Shown here in pieces: positions 18,010 through 29,070 of a DNA stretch of 64,000 nt. The DNA comes from Rheinheimera sp. 4Y26. Its GTDB lineage: Bacteria; Pseudomonadota; Gammaproteobacteria; Enterobacterales; Alteromonadaceae. The stretch's first letter is position 1, and each line of letters starts with the position of its first letter. A program made the translations under genes and the position numbers. The notes under the pieces are model-generated. The model saw only the letters and a list, made by a program, of their open reading frames with translations. It had not been told where the DNA came from and searched no databases. The stretch lies in the NCBI RefSeq assembly GCF_025245835.1, contig NZ_JAOBWS010000005.1, positions 62,001 through 126,000 of the forward strand. Reading direction: 5' to 3'.

Positions 18010-19071
18010 GTGCAATATTGGATCCCCGGCACTGTATTTGCCACCCTGCTGTTATCTGGCTGTTCGTTATGGACCGCACCCGAAACCACCAAGGCGCAAG
18101 CTGCGCCTACCGTTAAAGAACTGGCTGTTCCTGCCGGTTTAAAAGCGCCAAGAACACCGGCACAATATGATATTCCTGCCAGAGTGGCCGGTGGAGCCCG
18201 CGGCGAAGCCGTTGAGCTGCGCGCGCCTATGCAGGTGCTGGCGGTGGCTACCAACGCCCGGGTCGAAGAAGACGATAAAGAAGTGCGGGTGTTTTTTGAA
18301 CGCACCGAATTTACCGGCGATCTGTTGCTGTTTTTAACCAGCAATATCACCGACTTTTTCACCGAACAGCAGATTGAACTGACAAAAACTTCAGACAACA
18401 GCTGGCAATCAGGCTGGGTGAGTGAATATGAGGAAACCGGCTGGTGGTGGTGGAAAGGGCAGAGTCTGACCCAACAAAGCCGTTTTAAAGTTGATTTTGA
18501 GCCGCGTCCCCATGGCCGTACCGTAGGGGTGAAGGTCCAGCTGACCGAGCATAAATATGCCGATTCTGCGGAAAGGATTACTCCTATAGCCCAGCGCCGT
18601 GAAGAAGTGCATTTTTTAAACCGCTTGATTGATAAAGTGGCCACTGTGGAGCTGGCGCGTATTCAGGAAGCCAAATCCAGACAGCCTGATGTGTTATTAA
18701 CCCGTGCGACCAACGACAAAAACGAGGCTGTATTGTTAACCAGTCAACCTTTAGAAGTGGCATGGGCGCAGCTGGAATTATTGTTTGAACACTTATCTTT
18801 GGAAGTGACAGACTTAAACCGCACCGACTATGTGTATTACGTGACCTTCACTAAACCGGAAGCCGGCTTCTGGAGTGCGCTTTGGGGGGAAGAAGAGTTG
18901 CCGGTATTGCCTATCGCTGAAGGTGAATATCAGCTGGCGCTGAGTAAAACCGACAAAGGCACTGCGATTAAGTGGCGTGACAAAGAAGGCAATGCATTAG
19001 ACCAGGCCACTATAGATGCGATTTACGAAGTGGTTGTTGCTGCTATCCGTAAGTCAAAAGTTGAGCTTTAA
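18010..19071 (+). CDS. bamC: BamC, lipoprotein of the outer-membrane assembly complex
   Basis: 353 residues from a GTG start with AGGAG seven bases upstream. A lipobox (L-L-S-G-C, Cys near 18) gives a mature lipoprotein. The family has an unstructured N-terminal stretch that binds BamD, followed by two helix-grip domains, matching the layout here. It belongs to the BAM complex with BamA, B, D and E. dapA lies 10 bp upstream, and a hairpin follows about 70 bp downstream. Confidence 0.92.
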   Translation: MQYWIPGTVFATLLLSGCSLWTAPETTKAQAAPTVKELAVPAGLKAPRTPAQYDIPARVAGGARGEAVELRAPMQVLAVATNARVEEDDKEVRVFFERTEFTGDLLLFLTSNITDFFTEQQIELTKTSDNSWQSGWVSEYEETGWWWWKGQSLTQQSRFKVDFEPRPHGRTVGVKVQLTEHKYADSAERITPIAQRREEVHFLNRLIDKVATVELARIQEAKSRQPDVLLTRATNDKNEAVLLTSQPLEVAWAQLELLFEHLSLEVTDLNRTDYVYYVTFTKPEAGFWSALWGEEELPVLPIAEGEYQLALSKTDKGTAIKWRDKEGNALDQATIDAIYEVVVAAIRKSKVEL

Positions 19072-19140
19072 TACCCGGCTCAGATAAAACCGGCACTTTG
19101 GCCTGATACCGTATGGCATTGGGTTAGAGCACGGCAGTAC

Positions 19141-19162
19141 AAAGCCACCTGATGGTGGCTTT
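19141..19162 (+). terminator. Terminator after bamC
   Basis: A 9-bp stem AAAGCCACC/GGTGGCTTT with a TGAT loop is followed by a T-rich stretch, ending the dapA-bamC transcript. The remaining 190 bases to the marC-like gene are AT-rich and probably contain its promoter. Confidence 0.8.
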
Positions 19163-19351
19163 GTTATTTTGACAACCAGGATAAAAATCCTTGGCCATTC
19201 AGTAGGCCAAAGTCACTGATTAATAGTAGCAAGATGTTGAAATAAAACATTATTTTGTGATGATTGATTGCAGCTTTCAGGTTGTTGTTATTACACTAAC
19301 CTCAGGTGAAATTATCAGCCTCTACAAAAGGCGGACAGCAAGGAAAACGCA

Positions 19352-19987
19352 GTGTTAGAAATCCAGGATTATCTGAAAATTTTTATCGGTATTCTCGCTA
19401 TTCTGAACCCTTTGGGGGCGCTGCCGATGTATTTGTCACTGACGCAGCACCACAGCGAAACGGATAAAAAATATGTGGCCTTGACGGCAGCCAAAGGCGC
19501 CACTGTTATTTTGCTGGTGACGTTATTTTTTGGCGAAATGATCCTGAGTTTTTTTGGTATTTCGGTGAATTCATTCCGGGTGGGTGGTGGCATTCTGATT
19601 TTATTAATGGCCATTTCGATGTTACACGCCCAGACCAGTGGCGCTAAAAATACCGAAGCGGAAAGGTTAGAAGCCACCAAACGTGAGTCTATTGCCATAG
19701 TGCCACTGGCAATGCCGATGCTGGCAGGTCCTGGCGCCATTAGTTCTATTATTTTATACGGCAACAGAGCTGAAGGCTGGCAACATTATCTGATTGTTTC
19801 GGCAGAAATTATTGTTGTTGGCATAATTCTGGCCATTCTGATGCGGTTATCAGGTAAAATAGCCGGCAAACTTGGCCAAACCGGGATGAATATTATTACC
19901 CGGGTGATGGGCCTGATCCTGGCCGCCATTTCTATCGAATTTATTAGTCTCGGCCTTAAGGGCTTGTTCCCTGTGCTGGCCCGATGA
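19352..19987 (+). CDS. MarC/YchE-family inner-membrane protein
   Basis: 211 residues with six predicted membrane segments and the family signature I-L-N-P-L-G-A-L-P near residue 20 and M-P-M-L-A-G-P-G-A-I-S near 120. The function of MarC proteins is unresolved; the early link to multiple antibiotic resistance was not upheld. The start is a GTG preceded by AGGAAAA. The next gene begins 10 bp downstream, so they are probably cotranscribed. Confidence 0.88.
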   Translation: MLEIQDYLKIFIGILAILNPLGALPMYLSLTQHHSETDKKYVALTAAKGATVILLVTLFFGEMILSFFGISVNSFRVGGGILILLMAISMLHAQTSGAKNTEAERLEATKRESIAIVPLAMPMLAGPGAISSIILYGNRAEGWQHYLIVSAEIIVVGIILAILMRLSGKIAGKLGQTGMNIITRVMGLILAAISIEFISLGLKGLFPVLAR

Positions 19988-19997
19988 GGACATAACC

Positions 19998-21263
19998 ATG
20001 CGCTTTTTGCCTGCAGTTGTTTTGACTTTTATGATGTTGTTTCGCGGCGCGCCTCTGGCTGCAGCTGAATTAACGGATTTATATCAGGCCGAAGTGGACG
20101 CAAATCAAAGCCAGCAAGCCTGGCAGCAGGCGGCTTTTGCTGCAGTGCTACTGAAGCTGACCGGTAACGACGCTATTATGGCCAATGCTCAGGTACAGGC
20201 TGAGTTGAAACAGGCCGGCAACTATATCAAGCAGTATCAGATGGTGCAGCGTGAGGGCCGTCATCTGTTTGTGGTGAGTCTGGATCAGCAAAAAATCACC
20301 AGTTTATTGGCACAGCAACAAGTGCCAGTTTGGGGCAGTCGCCGTCCGGATGTGTTGTTATGGCTGAGCGAAAAAACGCTGTCAGAGCCTAAGTTTGTGC
20401 TGGAGCATCAACATCCGCTGCGTACAGCCCTGGCCGAGCAGGAGAAAAAGTACGGTTTAAGTTTTATTTATCCTTTTTATGATGTGGACGATTTGGCGCT
20501 GGTGAATGAAAGCAGCGTCTGGGCCGGTGACTGGACGTCACTTGGCAGTGCCTCGTTAAGATACAATGCCGAGCGTGTGCAAAACCTGCTGATTGAACAA
20601 TTACAGGATGCCTCAGGCCAGTTGCAATACCGGCTGACCCGCCAGCAACAACAAAATGGCGAGATGGTGTTGCAGGAGTTTACTGCCGCTACCATGCCTG
20701 AACTGATGGCGCAATTTGCTAAAACCCTGGCGGGGGAGTTGTCGGCACAATATGCCATTAATTTACATCAGACCAGCAGCGCAGGCGGCGAAGCCGGACT
20801 GCAACTGACCATTTCCGGCGTGCAAAGCCTGACCGATCTGGTGCAGCTGCAGAAGATTTTTAGCTCTATGCTCACAGTACGCCAGCATCAGCTGGTGAGT
20901 TTTAGCCAGCAACAAGCGGTAATTGCGCTGCAACTGACTGCCACTGTGGATGATTTTTACCGGGCGCTGGCACTGGAAAAACAATTGCAGCCAGAACAGC
21001 CAGCAGATTTAAGTGCAACAAGCACAGCGCCTGCAGCGACGGATATTGCAGCGACAACGCCATCTGTTGCAGAGGTTACAGCGACAGAATCATCAGACAA
21101 CGCAGACTCCGCCATCAGCGCTGCTGAGCTTGCGATGGAGCAAGCGCTGCAACAGGATGGTGCTGCCGCAGAGTTGCCAACAGATACAACCCTGGCGCTG
21201 CAAAATAACAGCGGCACTACATTGGCGCCCAAAAGCAGCCATTACCGTTATATCAAACCCTGA
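19998..21263 (+). CDS. DUF2066 secreted protein, upstream of hda
   Basis: 421 residues with a signal peptide (1-23, Ala-Ala-Ala). The body matches DUF2066, a gammaproteobacterial family of unknown function. The last 110 residues are low in complexity, rich in Ala, Thr and Ser (T-A-T-E-S-S type), probably a disordered periplasmic tail. Its stop overlaps the hda start (TGATG), so the two are translationally coupled. Pairing with hda is a recurring arrangement that has no accepted explanation. Confidence 0.8.
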   Translation: MRFLPAVVLTFMMLFRGAPLAAAELTDLYQAEVDANQSQQAWQQAAFAAVLLKLTGNDAIMANAQVQAELKQAGNYIKQYQMVQREGRHLFVVSLDQQKITSLLAQQQVPVWGSRRPDVLLWLSEKTLSEPKFVLEHQHPLRTALAEQEKKYGLSFIYPFYDVDDLALVNESSVWAGDWTSLGSASLRYNAERVQNLLIEQLQDASGQLQYRLTRQQQQNGEMVLQEFTAATMPELMAQFAKTLAGELSAQYAINLHQTSSAGGEAGLQLTISGVQSLTDLVQLQKIFSSMLTVRQHQLVSFSQQQAVIALQLTATVDDFYRALALEKQLQPEQPADLSATSTAPAATDIAATTPSVAEVTATESSDNADSAISAAELAMEQALQQDGAAAELPTDTTLALQNNSGTTLAPKSSHYRYIKP

Positions 21264-21970
21264 TGCAGCCAACTCAATTTACCCTGGCGGTCACGCTGCC
21301 GGACGATGAAACATTGCAGAGTTTTTATGGTGCTGACAGCAGTCCGGCGGTGCAGTTTATTCGCCAGTATCTGAAGCCTCAGTCAGCAGCTTTGCCAGTG
21401 TATTTGTTCGGGGCCAGCGGCAGTGGTAAATCACATTTGTTATATGCAGCTTGCGTGCAGGCGCAGGAATTAGGCCTGACCAGTCAGCTGTTAGTACTGG
21501 ATGATTTTCGCCAGTACAGCCCGCGTCTGTTTGATGGTTTAGAACAGCTGGATTTAGTCTGTCTTGATAATATTCAGGCCATTGCCGGGGACAGTCACTG
21601 GCAGGTTGCCTTGTTTGATTTATATAACCGTATGGTGGAGCAAGGCAAAAAACTGATTATTGTGGCCGATGAAGCGCCGACACAATTGGGCATCAGCTTG
21701 CCGGATCTGGTGTCGCGGCTGCAAGCCTGTACCAGTTTTCAGCTTAGGTTATTAAGCGACGACGATAAACAAAAGTTACTGCAACAAAAAGCCCGGCTGC
21801 GCGGCATAGAATTGCCGGATGAAGTGGCGCGTTATTTGTTTAACCGCCAGCAACGTGATTTACGTGCTTTGGTGGATATCCTCGATAAACTCGACAAAGC
21901 CTCGATGGTGCATCAGCGCAAACTGACCATTCCTTTTGTTAAAGATGTGCTGGCGGAATCGTCAGATTAA
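21263..21970 (+). CDS. hda: Hda, regulator of DnaA inactivation
   Basis: 235 residues, homologous to the AAA+ part of DnaA. Walker A is G-A-S-G-S-G-K-S (50-57), Walker B near L-V-C-L-D-N-I. The N-terminal Q-F-T-L-A-V segment matches the position of the beta-clamp-binding motif. With DNA-loaded clamp it stimulates ATP hydrolysis by DnaA to stop re-initiation. The DnaA domain IV DNA-binding part is absent, as expected. Translationally coupled to the DUF2066 gene. Confidence 0.93.
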   Translation: MQPTQFTLAVTLPDDETLQSFYGADSSPAVQFIRQYLKPQSAALPVYLFGASGSGKSHLLYAACVQAQELGLTSQLLVLDDFRQYSPRLFDGLEQLDLVCLDNIQAIAGDSHWQVALFDLYNRMVEQGKKLIIVADEAPTQLGISLPDLVSRLQACTSFQLRLLSDDDKQKLLQQKARLRGIELPDEVARYLFNRQQRDLRALVDILDKLDKASMVHQRKLTIPFVKDVLAESSD

Positions 21971-22138
21971 TTTATTGTTGTCCTGCTGAGTCTGCACCTT
22001 GTCATCAACTTTGCCGGGCATTTTTTGTAGCCACCTGGCAAAAGCACGCCAAAGCTTCTGAAAAAGTCATTTCCCAAGAAAAAACCTCAGCAGAAACAGC
22101 CATTCTGCGCACTTTCTGGTGTATTATTGCCGGTTTAA

Positions 22139-23155
<1,017 letters not shown>

Positions 23156-23170
23156 GCGGGGAGTTTATTG

Positions 23171-25558
23171 ATGAAATTCAGCGAATCCTGGTTACGTGAG
23201 TGGGTAAACCCACAATTATCCACATTGGAACTGTCTGAACAAATTTCGATGGCCGGTCTGGAAGTGGACGGCATCGACGCCATTGCTGGTGAGTTCAGCG
23301 GTGTGGTGGTGGGCCATGTGGTGGAATGTGGCCGCCATCCGGAAGCCGACAAATTACAAGTGACCAAAATAGACATTGGCACTGGCGAGTTACTGGACAT
23401 CGTTTGTGGTGCTGCCAACTGCCGTCAGGGTTTAAAAGTGGCCGTTGCTACTGTTGGCGCTGTACTGCCGGGCGATTTTAAAATTAAAGCGGCCAAACTG
23501 CGCGGTCAGCCGTCCAATGGCATGCTCTGTTCTTTATCTGAGCTGGGTATGGCCGAAAGTTCTGATGGCATTATTGAATTGCCACAAGATGCACCACTCG
23601 GCGTCAATATCCGTGACTATTTAAAACTCGATGACAACGCCATTGAAGTGGATTTAACGCCAAACCGGGCTGACTGTTTAGGTTTAATGGGTCTGGCGCG
23701 TGAAGTAGGGGTGTTAAATCAACTGGACGTAAAAGTGCCGGTAATAAACCCTGTTGCCGCCACTATCAATGACAAACTGACGATTGAATTAGCAGCACCA
23801 AAAGCCTGTCCGCGTTATTTGGGTCGGGTCATTAAAAACATTAACCCGGCAGCCAGCACGCCGCTGTGGATGGTGGAAAAACTGCGTCGTAGTGGTATCC
23901 GCTCTATTGATCCTGTGGTTGATGTCACCAACTTTGTACTGCTCGAACTGGGTCATCCGATGCACGCCTTTGATTTAAGCAAAATTGAAGGTGGCATTGT
24001 GGTACGTCTGGCGAAACCTGAAGAAAAGCTGGTGCTGTTGGACGAAAGCGAAGTCACGCTGACGCCAGGCGCTTTAGTAATAGCCGACGAGAAAAAAGCA
24101 CTGGCCATGGCCGGTATTTTTGGCGGCCTGCACAGTGGTGTGACCAATGCCAGCACCGATATTTTCCTGGAAAGTGCGTTTTTCTCTCCGGTGGAAATGG
24201 CGGGTAAAGCGCGTCAATACGGTTTACACACCGACGCCTCTCATCGCTACGAGCGTGGTGTTGACCCAGAGCTGCAACACAAAGCGATGGAGCGGGCAAC
24301 CCAGTTACTGCTGGAGATTGTGGGGGGGGAAGCCGGCCCTGTGGTGGAAGCTAAGTCGGATGAACATTTACCAAAACCTGCCCATATCAGCCTGAGCCGG
24401 CAAAAGCTGGACCGTATTCTGGGTATTTCAATTGCCACTGAAACAGTGACAGAAATATTCCAGCGCCTGGGTTTTGCCGTGACTGCGGATAACAACAGCT
24501 GGCAGGTCACAGTGCCAACTTATCGTTTTGATATTCGTATTGGCGAAGATCTGATTGAAGAAGTGGCGCGGGTTTATGGTTACAACAACATCCCGAACGT
24601 GGCGCCCCAAGCCAGCTTAAAAATGCGCGACCATAAAGAAGCCGACATTTCAGTGCATAGCTTAAAAGATGTGCTGGTGGTGCGCGGTTATCAGGAAGCC
24701 ATTACTTACAGTTTTGTTGACCCTAAAGTGCAACAGGCGTTATTCCCGGGTGTGGAAGCTTTAGTGCTGCCAAATCCAATTTCTGCCGATATGTCGGCGA
24801 TGCGGTTAAATTTGTGGCCAGGCCTGTTACAGGCGGTGCAATACAATCAAAACCGTCAGCAAAACCGTATCCGTTTGTTCGAATTTGGTCTGAAGTTTGT
24901 ACCTGATGCTGAAGCAGAAGGTGGCGTACGTCAGGTGCCGGTAATTGGTGGTGTGATTGTGGGTAGTTTTGGCAATGAACACTGGAGCATTGCCGAGCGT
25001 GCCGTTGATTTTTACGACATCAAAGGTGACGTTGAATCCTTAATTGCGATGACCTCAGCGAGCAGCGAATTCAACTTTGAAAAGGGCGAGCACAGTGCCT
25101 TACATCCGGGTCAGACTGCAGCTATCAGCCGCAATGGCCGTCAGGTGGGTCTGGTGGGTGCATTACACCCGGAAGCAGAGCGCAAACTCGGCATCAAAGG
25201 CAAAGCTTTCCTGTTTGAACTCGAACTTGAAGCTTTTGGCCCGAAACACATTGTTTTAGCTCAGGAAGTGTCAAAATATCCGGCAAACCGCCGCGATTTG
25301 GCAATAGTTGTAAAATCTGATGTGCGTTTTTCAGATATCCTTGCTACTATTAGAAAAGTTGGCGGAAATCAACTAGTTGACCTAAAGTTGTTTGATGTGT
25401 ACACAGGGCAGGGCGTTGCTGAGGGCATGAAGTCTCTGGCAATTGCGCTGACGATGCAGGACAAGGCGCGGACGCTGGAAGATAAAGACATCCAACAGGT
25501 AGTTTCTTCAGTGGTGCAAGCGCTTGGTGATGAGTTCAACGCAACGTTGAGGGATTGA
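23171..25558 (+). CDS. pheT: PheT, phenylalanyl-tRNA synthetase beta subunit
   Basis: 795 residues, equal to E. coli. Start set at the ATG 23171 after GGGGAG; the TTG just before is not needed. Contains the tRNA-binding domain (about 39-150), B3/B4 editing domain, B5 and the C-terminal ferredoxin-like anticodon-binding domain (about 700-795). Partner of PheS. ihfA starts 2 bases after its stop. Confidence 0.97.
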   Translation: MKFSESWLREWVNPQLSTLELSEQISMAGLEVDGIDAIAGEFSGVVVGHVVECGRHPEADKLQVTKIDIGTGELLDIVCGAANCRQGLKVAVATVGAVLPGDFKIKAAKLRGQPSNGMLCSLSELGMAESSDGIIELPQDAPLGVNIRDYLKLDDNAIEVDLTPNRADCLGLMGLAREVGVLNQLDVKVPVINPVAATINDKLTIELAAPKACPRYLGRVIKNINPAASTPLWMVEKLRRSGIRSIDPVVDVTNFVLLELGHPMHAFDLSKIEGGIVVRLAKPEEKLVLLDESEVTLTPGALVIADEKKALAMAGIFGGLHSGVTNASTDIFLESAFFSPVEMAGKARQYGLHTDASHRYERGVDPELQHKAMERATQLLLEIVGGEAGPVVEAKSDEHLPKPAHISLSRQKLDRILGISIATETVTEIFQRLGFAVTADNNSWQVTVPTYRFDIRIGEDLIEEVARVYGYNNIPNVAPQASLKMRDHKEADISVHSLKDVLVVRGYQEAITYSFVDPKVQQALFPGVEALVLPNPISADMSAMRLNLWPGLLQAVQYNQNRQQNRIRLFEFGLKFVPDAEAEGGVRQVPVIGGVIVGSFGNEHWSIAERAVDFYDIKGDVESLIAMTSASSEFNFEKGEHSALHPGQTAAISRNGRQVGLVGALHPEAERKLGIKGKAFLFELELEAFGPKHIVLAQEVSKYPANRRDLAIVVKSDVRFSDILATIRKVGGNQLVDLKLFDVYTGQGVAEGMKSLAIALTMQDKARTLEDKDIQQVVSSVVQALGDEFNATLRD

Positions 25559-25560
25559 GA

Positions 25561-25857
25561 ATGGCGCTTACCAAAGCCGATTTAGCAGAACGTTTATTTA
25601 CCAAATTTGGCATCAGCAAACGCGACGCCAAAATGATAGTCGAAGCTTTTTTTGAAGAGATCCGAGTGGCTTTGGAAGCGGGCGACCAGGTGAAGCTGTC
25701 GGGCTTTGGTAATTTTGACCTGCGGGTTAAAAATCAGCGCCCGGGCCGTAACCCGAAAACCGGTGAAGATATTCCAATTTCCGCCCGTTGTGTGGTGACA
25801 TTCCGCCCAGGCCAGAAACTCAAAAGCCGGGTTGAAGTAGGCACCGCCAAAAAATAA
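25561..25857 (+). CDS. ihfA: IHF alpha subunit
   Basis: 98 residues from the ATG at 25561, two bases after pheT; the TTG frame start at 25555 overlaps pheT and is unlikely. The DNA-intercalating arm G-R-N-P-K-T-G is intact, and the start M-A-L-T-K-A-D matches the family. IHF bends DNA as a heterodimer with IHF beta. pheS-pheT-ihfA is the E. coli order. Confidence 0.97.
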   Translation: MALTKADLAERLFTKFGISKRDAKMIVEAFFEEIRVALEAGDQVKLSGFGNFDLRVKNQRPGRNPKTGEDIPISARCVVTFRPGQKLKSRVEVGTAKK

Positions 25858-25942
25858 ATTTCAGCCGATGCGCTGCAGCAGCTTGTTGCAGTGCTCTGCT
25901 GGCGCTGATGCCAATAGCCATGTCAGGCTGATTGCGTAAAGC

Positions 25943-25978
25943 AAAAAGGAGCAAACCTCAGGGAATGCTCCTTTTTTA
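25943..25978 (+). terminator. Terminator after ihfA
   Basis: An 11-bp stem AAAAAGGAGCA/TGCTCCTTTTT (25943-25953 with 25966-25976) with a 12-base loop is followed by T residues, ending the pheST-ihfA transcript. The other bases between ihfA and the next gene carry the promoter described at 26158. Confidence 0.88.
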
Positions 25979-26157
25979 TTGGCTTATCGATTGACTTCCA
26001 CAGCAGCTTATCTGCGAAAGCCAGACTCAGGCACGTTAACTTTGGTTTTACCCTGAGTTTTATTCAGACGTTTTATCTCAGTCTCAATGCAGCCAGATTC
26101 AGCATGTTTTTCTGCAATTCTCAGCTTCAGTATTTTTCAATAAATTTAATCAATCAT

Positions 26158-26187
26158 TGATCCAAATTGCTGGTTAGACTGTAAAGC
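26158..26187 (+). promoter_or_regulatory. Candidate ECF sigma (RpoE/ChrR singlet-oxygen type) promoter
   Basis: TGATCC (26158-26163), then exactly 18 bases, then TAAAGC (26182-26187), some 33 bases before the first gene of the photolyase operon. Rhodobacter sphaeroides sigma-E (ECF11 group) promoters have a TGATCC -35 and a TAA-beginning -10 with this spacing, from general knowledge. No good sigma-70 pair is apparent nearby. The sigma factor and ChrR genes are not in the window. Confidence 0.5.
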
Positions 26188-26219
26188 ATTGTATCCGCGA
26201 CAGTAATTAAAGAATCATT

Positions 26220-27161
26220 ATGACTATTCAGATTGGCATCAGCGCCTGTGTACTGGGTGAAAAAGTGCGTTATGACGGCGGTCATAAAAATTCGCCATTT
26301 TGCTCCGATGTACTGGCCAACTTCGTATCTTATGTACCGGTATGTCCTGAGCTGGCGATAGGTCTTGGCTCACCAAGGCCAGCCATCCGCCTGATGCAAA
26401 AAGCGGATGGTGAAGTCCGCCTGGTGAACAATAAAGACAGCAGCATTGATTTTACTGAAAAAATGCACGCCTTCAGCGACGCTAAACTACCGTCTTTGCA
26501 GCAGCTGTCTGGTTATATTGTCTGTGCTAAGTCCCCCAGCTGTGGTATGGAGAGGGTGCGGTTGGTGAATGAAAAAGGTGAGTTACAGGGCAAAATTGCC
26601 ACCGGATTATTTACCCGTCGTTTGATGCAGGCTTACCCCTGGTTGCCGGTGGAAGAAGATGGCAGGTTGCTGGACGTTGAGCTTAGAGAAAACTTTATCA
26701 CCCGGGTTTATGCCATTCATGCCTGGCAACAGCAGATGCAGGATGGTTTTAGCATTGGTAAGCTGGTGAGTTTTCACAGCCAGTTTAAATTTTTGATCAT
26801 GGCCCATCACCCGGGGGCTTACCGTGAGCTGGGCCGGTTGGTGGCCAATGCCAAACTATTCAGCCCGGATGAGCTGGCAAATCGTTATTTACTGGATTTT
26901 AGCCGGGCGCTGAAACAACAGGCTACGCGCAAACAACAAGCCAATGTACTAATGCACCTGCAGGGCTTTTTCAAACAGATGCTGTCAGCCGATGCCAAAC
27001 AGGAATTGTTGCAGCTTATTCACCAGTACCGGCTGGGGCATGCACCTTTGCTGGCGCCACTGACTTTATTAAAACACCATCTGCGTCAGCATCCGCAGCC
27101 TTATCTGGCCGCGCAAAGATACCTGCAGCCGTTCCCGGCTGAGCTGGGTTTAAGAGCGTAA
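26220..27161 (+). CDS. DUF523-DUF1722 protein (TudS-like desulfidase domain plus YbgA domain)
   Basis: 313 residues in two domains. The N-terminal DUF523 part (1-150) has the three cysteines that hold a [4Fe-4S] cluster in TudS 2-thiouracil desulfidase: C10 in S-A-C-V-L-G, C42 in V-C-P-E, C108 in S-P-S-C-G. The C-terminal part (about 190-310) is DUF1722, the E. coli YbgA domain, which also sits directly before phr. A desulfidase role on thiolated pyrimidines is inference. It leads a six-gene operon and ends 4 bp before phrB. Confidence 0.82.
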   Translation: MTIQIGISACVLGEKVRYDGGHKNSPFCSDVLANFVSYVPVCPELAIGLGSPRPAIRLMQKADGEVRLVNNKDSSIDFTEKMHAFSDAKLPSLQQLSGYIVCAKSPSCGMERVRLVNEKGELQGKIATGLFTRRLMQAYPWLPVEEDGRLLDVELRENFITRVYAIHAWQQQMQDGFSIGKLVSFHSQFKFLIMAHHPGAYRELGRLVANAKLFSPDELANRYLLDFSRALKQQATRKQQANVLMHLQGFFKQMLSADAKQELLQLIHQYRLGHAPLLAPLTLLKHHLRQHPQPYLAAQRYLQPFPAELGLRA

Positions 27162-27165
27162 CGTT

Positions 27166-28596
27166 ATGTCTGGCTTTTCAATTTTATGGTTACGTAACGA
27201 TTTACGTTGTTATGACAACGCCGCGCTGCACAGTGCTGTTGAGCTGGGACTACCGGTGCTTGCCGTTTTTATTGCCACGCCAAAAAGCTGGCAGCAACAT
27301 CAGATGGCGCCGATCAAGCAGGATCTGATCCGACGCCGGGTAGAGGCGATGCAACAAGAGCTTGCCGCCTGTGGAGTGACTTTATGGGCGATTGAAGGCT
27401 CAGATTATCAGCACTGTGCCGGGCAGCTGGCCACTCTTGCCCGGCTTGGTGCTGTGGCTTTGTTTGCGCAAGCAGAATATGAACTGCGTGAACAGCAAAG
27501 AGATGCAGCTGTCAGTTCCAAACTGGCACAAATGGGGATCCCTTGTCATTTTGTTGATAGCCAGTGTTGTTTTGCGCCAGGCACAGTGCTGAGTAAAACT
27601 GCTGAAGTTTATAAAGTATTTACGCCTTTTAAGAAAACCTGGCTGCAAAAACTGCAGGCTGCGCCCGTGGTCTGTTTACCAAAACCCAAACACCTTGCCG
27701 CGCTGGCGCTGACTTTACCTTCCCCCCTTGCGCCTATGCTGCCTGGTGATAACAGCTCTGCTGCTTATCCGGTGCAGGAGCGGCAGGTGCTCGACATGCT
27801 CCGCAGTTTTTGTACTGAGCGGGTACAGGATTACCAGAAGCTTCGCGACTTTCCGGCTAAACCAGGCACTTCGGGTTTATCGCCTTATCTTGCTATTGGT
27901 GTGCTGTCGCCACGCCAGGCGGTCGCCAGATTGTTGCTGGAGCAAGGCGACAGCTGTTATCAGGAGGGCTCAGGTGCGGCTGTGTGGCTCAGTGAGTTGA
28001 TTTGGCGCGAGTTTTATAAACATATTCTGGTCGCTTATCCAAAATTGATTAAACACCAGCCATTTCAGCAAGATACCGCAGCTATTGTTTGGGGCAACAA
28101 TAAAAAATGGTTTCAGGCCTGGTGTGAGGGCCGCACTGGTTACCCTATTGTCGATGCGGCCATGCGCCAGTTGAATCAAACCGGCTGGATGCATAACAGG
28201 CTCAGGATGATAGTGGCCAGTTTTCTGGTAAAAGATTTACAAATCGACTGGCGCTGGGGCGAAGCTTATTTTATGTCCAGGCTGATTGATGGTGATTTTG
28301 CCGCTAATAATGGCGGCTGGCAGTGGGCCGCTTCCACCGGCACCGATGCTGCGCCTTATTTCCGTATTTTTAATCCGGTGACTCAAAGCGAAAAGTTTGA
28401 TCCTAATGGCGATTTTATCCGTTGTTTTGTCCCTGAGCTGGCAAAGTGCAACAACAAAGAGGTGCACTGGCCTCATCCGTTGCCGAAGTCGGTCAATTAC
28501 GTGAAACCTCTGGTGGACCATGCCAAAGCCAGGCTCAGAACCCTTGAGATCTTTAATGCGGTGAAAAAACCGGCAGGAGTGCTAAGCAGTGATTGA
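27166..28596 (+). CDS. phrB: Deoxyribodipyrimidine photolyase, class I CPD type
   Basis: 476 residues, typical length. N-terminal alpha/beta antenna domain (1-135, starting I-L-W-L-R-N-D-L-R) and C-terminal FAD domain with the signature N-N-G-G-W-Q-W-A-A-S-T-G-T-D-A-A-P-Y-F near 395. Repairs cyclobutane pyrimidine dimers with blue light. It overlaps the next gene by 8 bp, which starts at a GTG within its last codons, so it is co-transcribed with the lipid genes downstream. Confidence 0.95.
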   Translation: MSGFSILWLRNDLRCYDNAALHSAVELGLPVLAVFIATPKSWQQHQMAPIKQDLIRRRVEAMQQELAACGVTLWAIEGSDYQHCAGQLATLARLGAVALFAQAEYELREQQRDAAVSSKLAQMGIPCHFVDSQCCFAPGTVLSKTAEVYKVFTPFKKTWLQKLQAAPVVCLPKPKHLAALALTLPSPLAPMLPGDNSSAAYPVQERQVLDMLRSFCTERVQDYQKLRDFPAKPGTSGLSPYLAIGVLSPRQAVARLLLEQGDSCYQEGSGAAVWLSELIWREFYKHILVAYPKLIKHQPFQQDTAAIVWGNNKKWFQAWCEGRTGYPIVDAAMRQLNQTGWMHNRLRMIVASFLVKDLQIDWRWGEAYFMSRLIDGDFAANNGGWQWAASTGTDAAPYFRIFNPVTQSEKFDPNGDFIRCFVPELAKCNNKEVHWPHPLPKSVNYVKPLVDHAKARLRTLEIFNAVKKPAGVLSSD

Positions 28597-29059
28597 TTTT
28601 GCCGAACATAACGCACAAAGCACGCAAACTTCGTTGCGTTTGCAGCAATTTGTCGATTTTTATAATGCGTTATCAGCCAATAATCTGAACCATTTAAGCC
28701 ATTTGTATCATCAGGATGTAGTTTTTGTTGATCCTGTGCATCAGATTAAAGGGCTGCAGGGGCTGCGGAATTATTTTGAGCATGCTTATGAAAGGCTCAA
28801 CAGCTGTCATTTTACGCCTGTGCAGCAAGCAGGCACGGTTGAGCATGGTTTTATCAGCTGGCGTATGAGTTTAAGTCATCCGGCTATCAATAAAGGCGAG
28901 CTGTTTGAAGTAGAAGGTTGCTCTCAGCTGCGCTGGCATCAGGATGGTCGCATTATTTACCATCGTGATTATTACGATTTAACCGACATGGTGTACCGGC
29001 ATATTCCGCTGCTTGGCTGGCTGACAGCGAAAGTGAAACAAAAAATGGCGCAAGACTAA
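28589..29059 (+). CDS. SnoaL-like (NTF2-fold) protein of the photolyase-Cfa operon
   Basis: 156 residues from a GTG start overlapping phrB. The layout of a small cone-shaped NTF2 fold is seen: N-terminal helix F-V-D-F-Y-N-A-L, then L-Y-H-Q-D-V-V-F-V-D-P-V-H, typical of SnoaL-like proteins, and a C-terminal D-Y-Y-D-L-T-D-M segment. In many proteobacteria such a gene stands between phr and COG2907/DUF1365/cfa genes. Its biochemical role is unknown; a polyketide-cyclase-like or ligand-binding role is only a family guess. Confidence 0.75.
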   Translation: MIDFAEHNAQSTQTSLRLQQFVDFYNALSANNLNHLSHLYHQDVVFVDPVHQIKGLQGLRNYFEHAYERLNSCHFTPVQQAGTVEHGFISWRMSLSHPAINKGELFEVEGCSQLRWHQDGRIIYHRDYYDLTDMVYRHIPLLGWLTAKVKQKMAQD

Positions 29060-29070
29060 GGAACGAATTG

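Noticed and set aside
18006-18644. 212-codon frame opposite bamC
   Set aside because: Antisense to bamC, whose lipobox and synteny are clear; the frame is Ser/Thr/Arg-rich, typical of a shadow.
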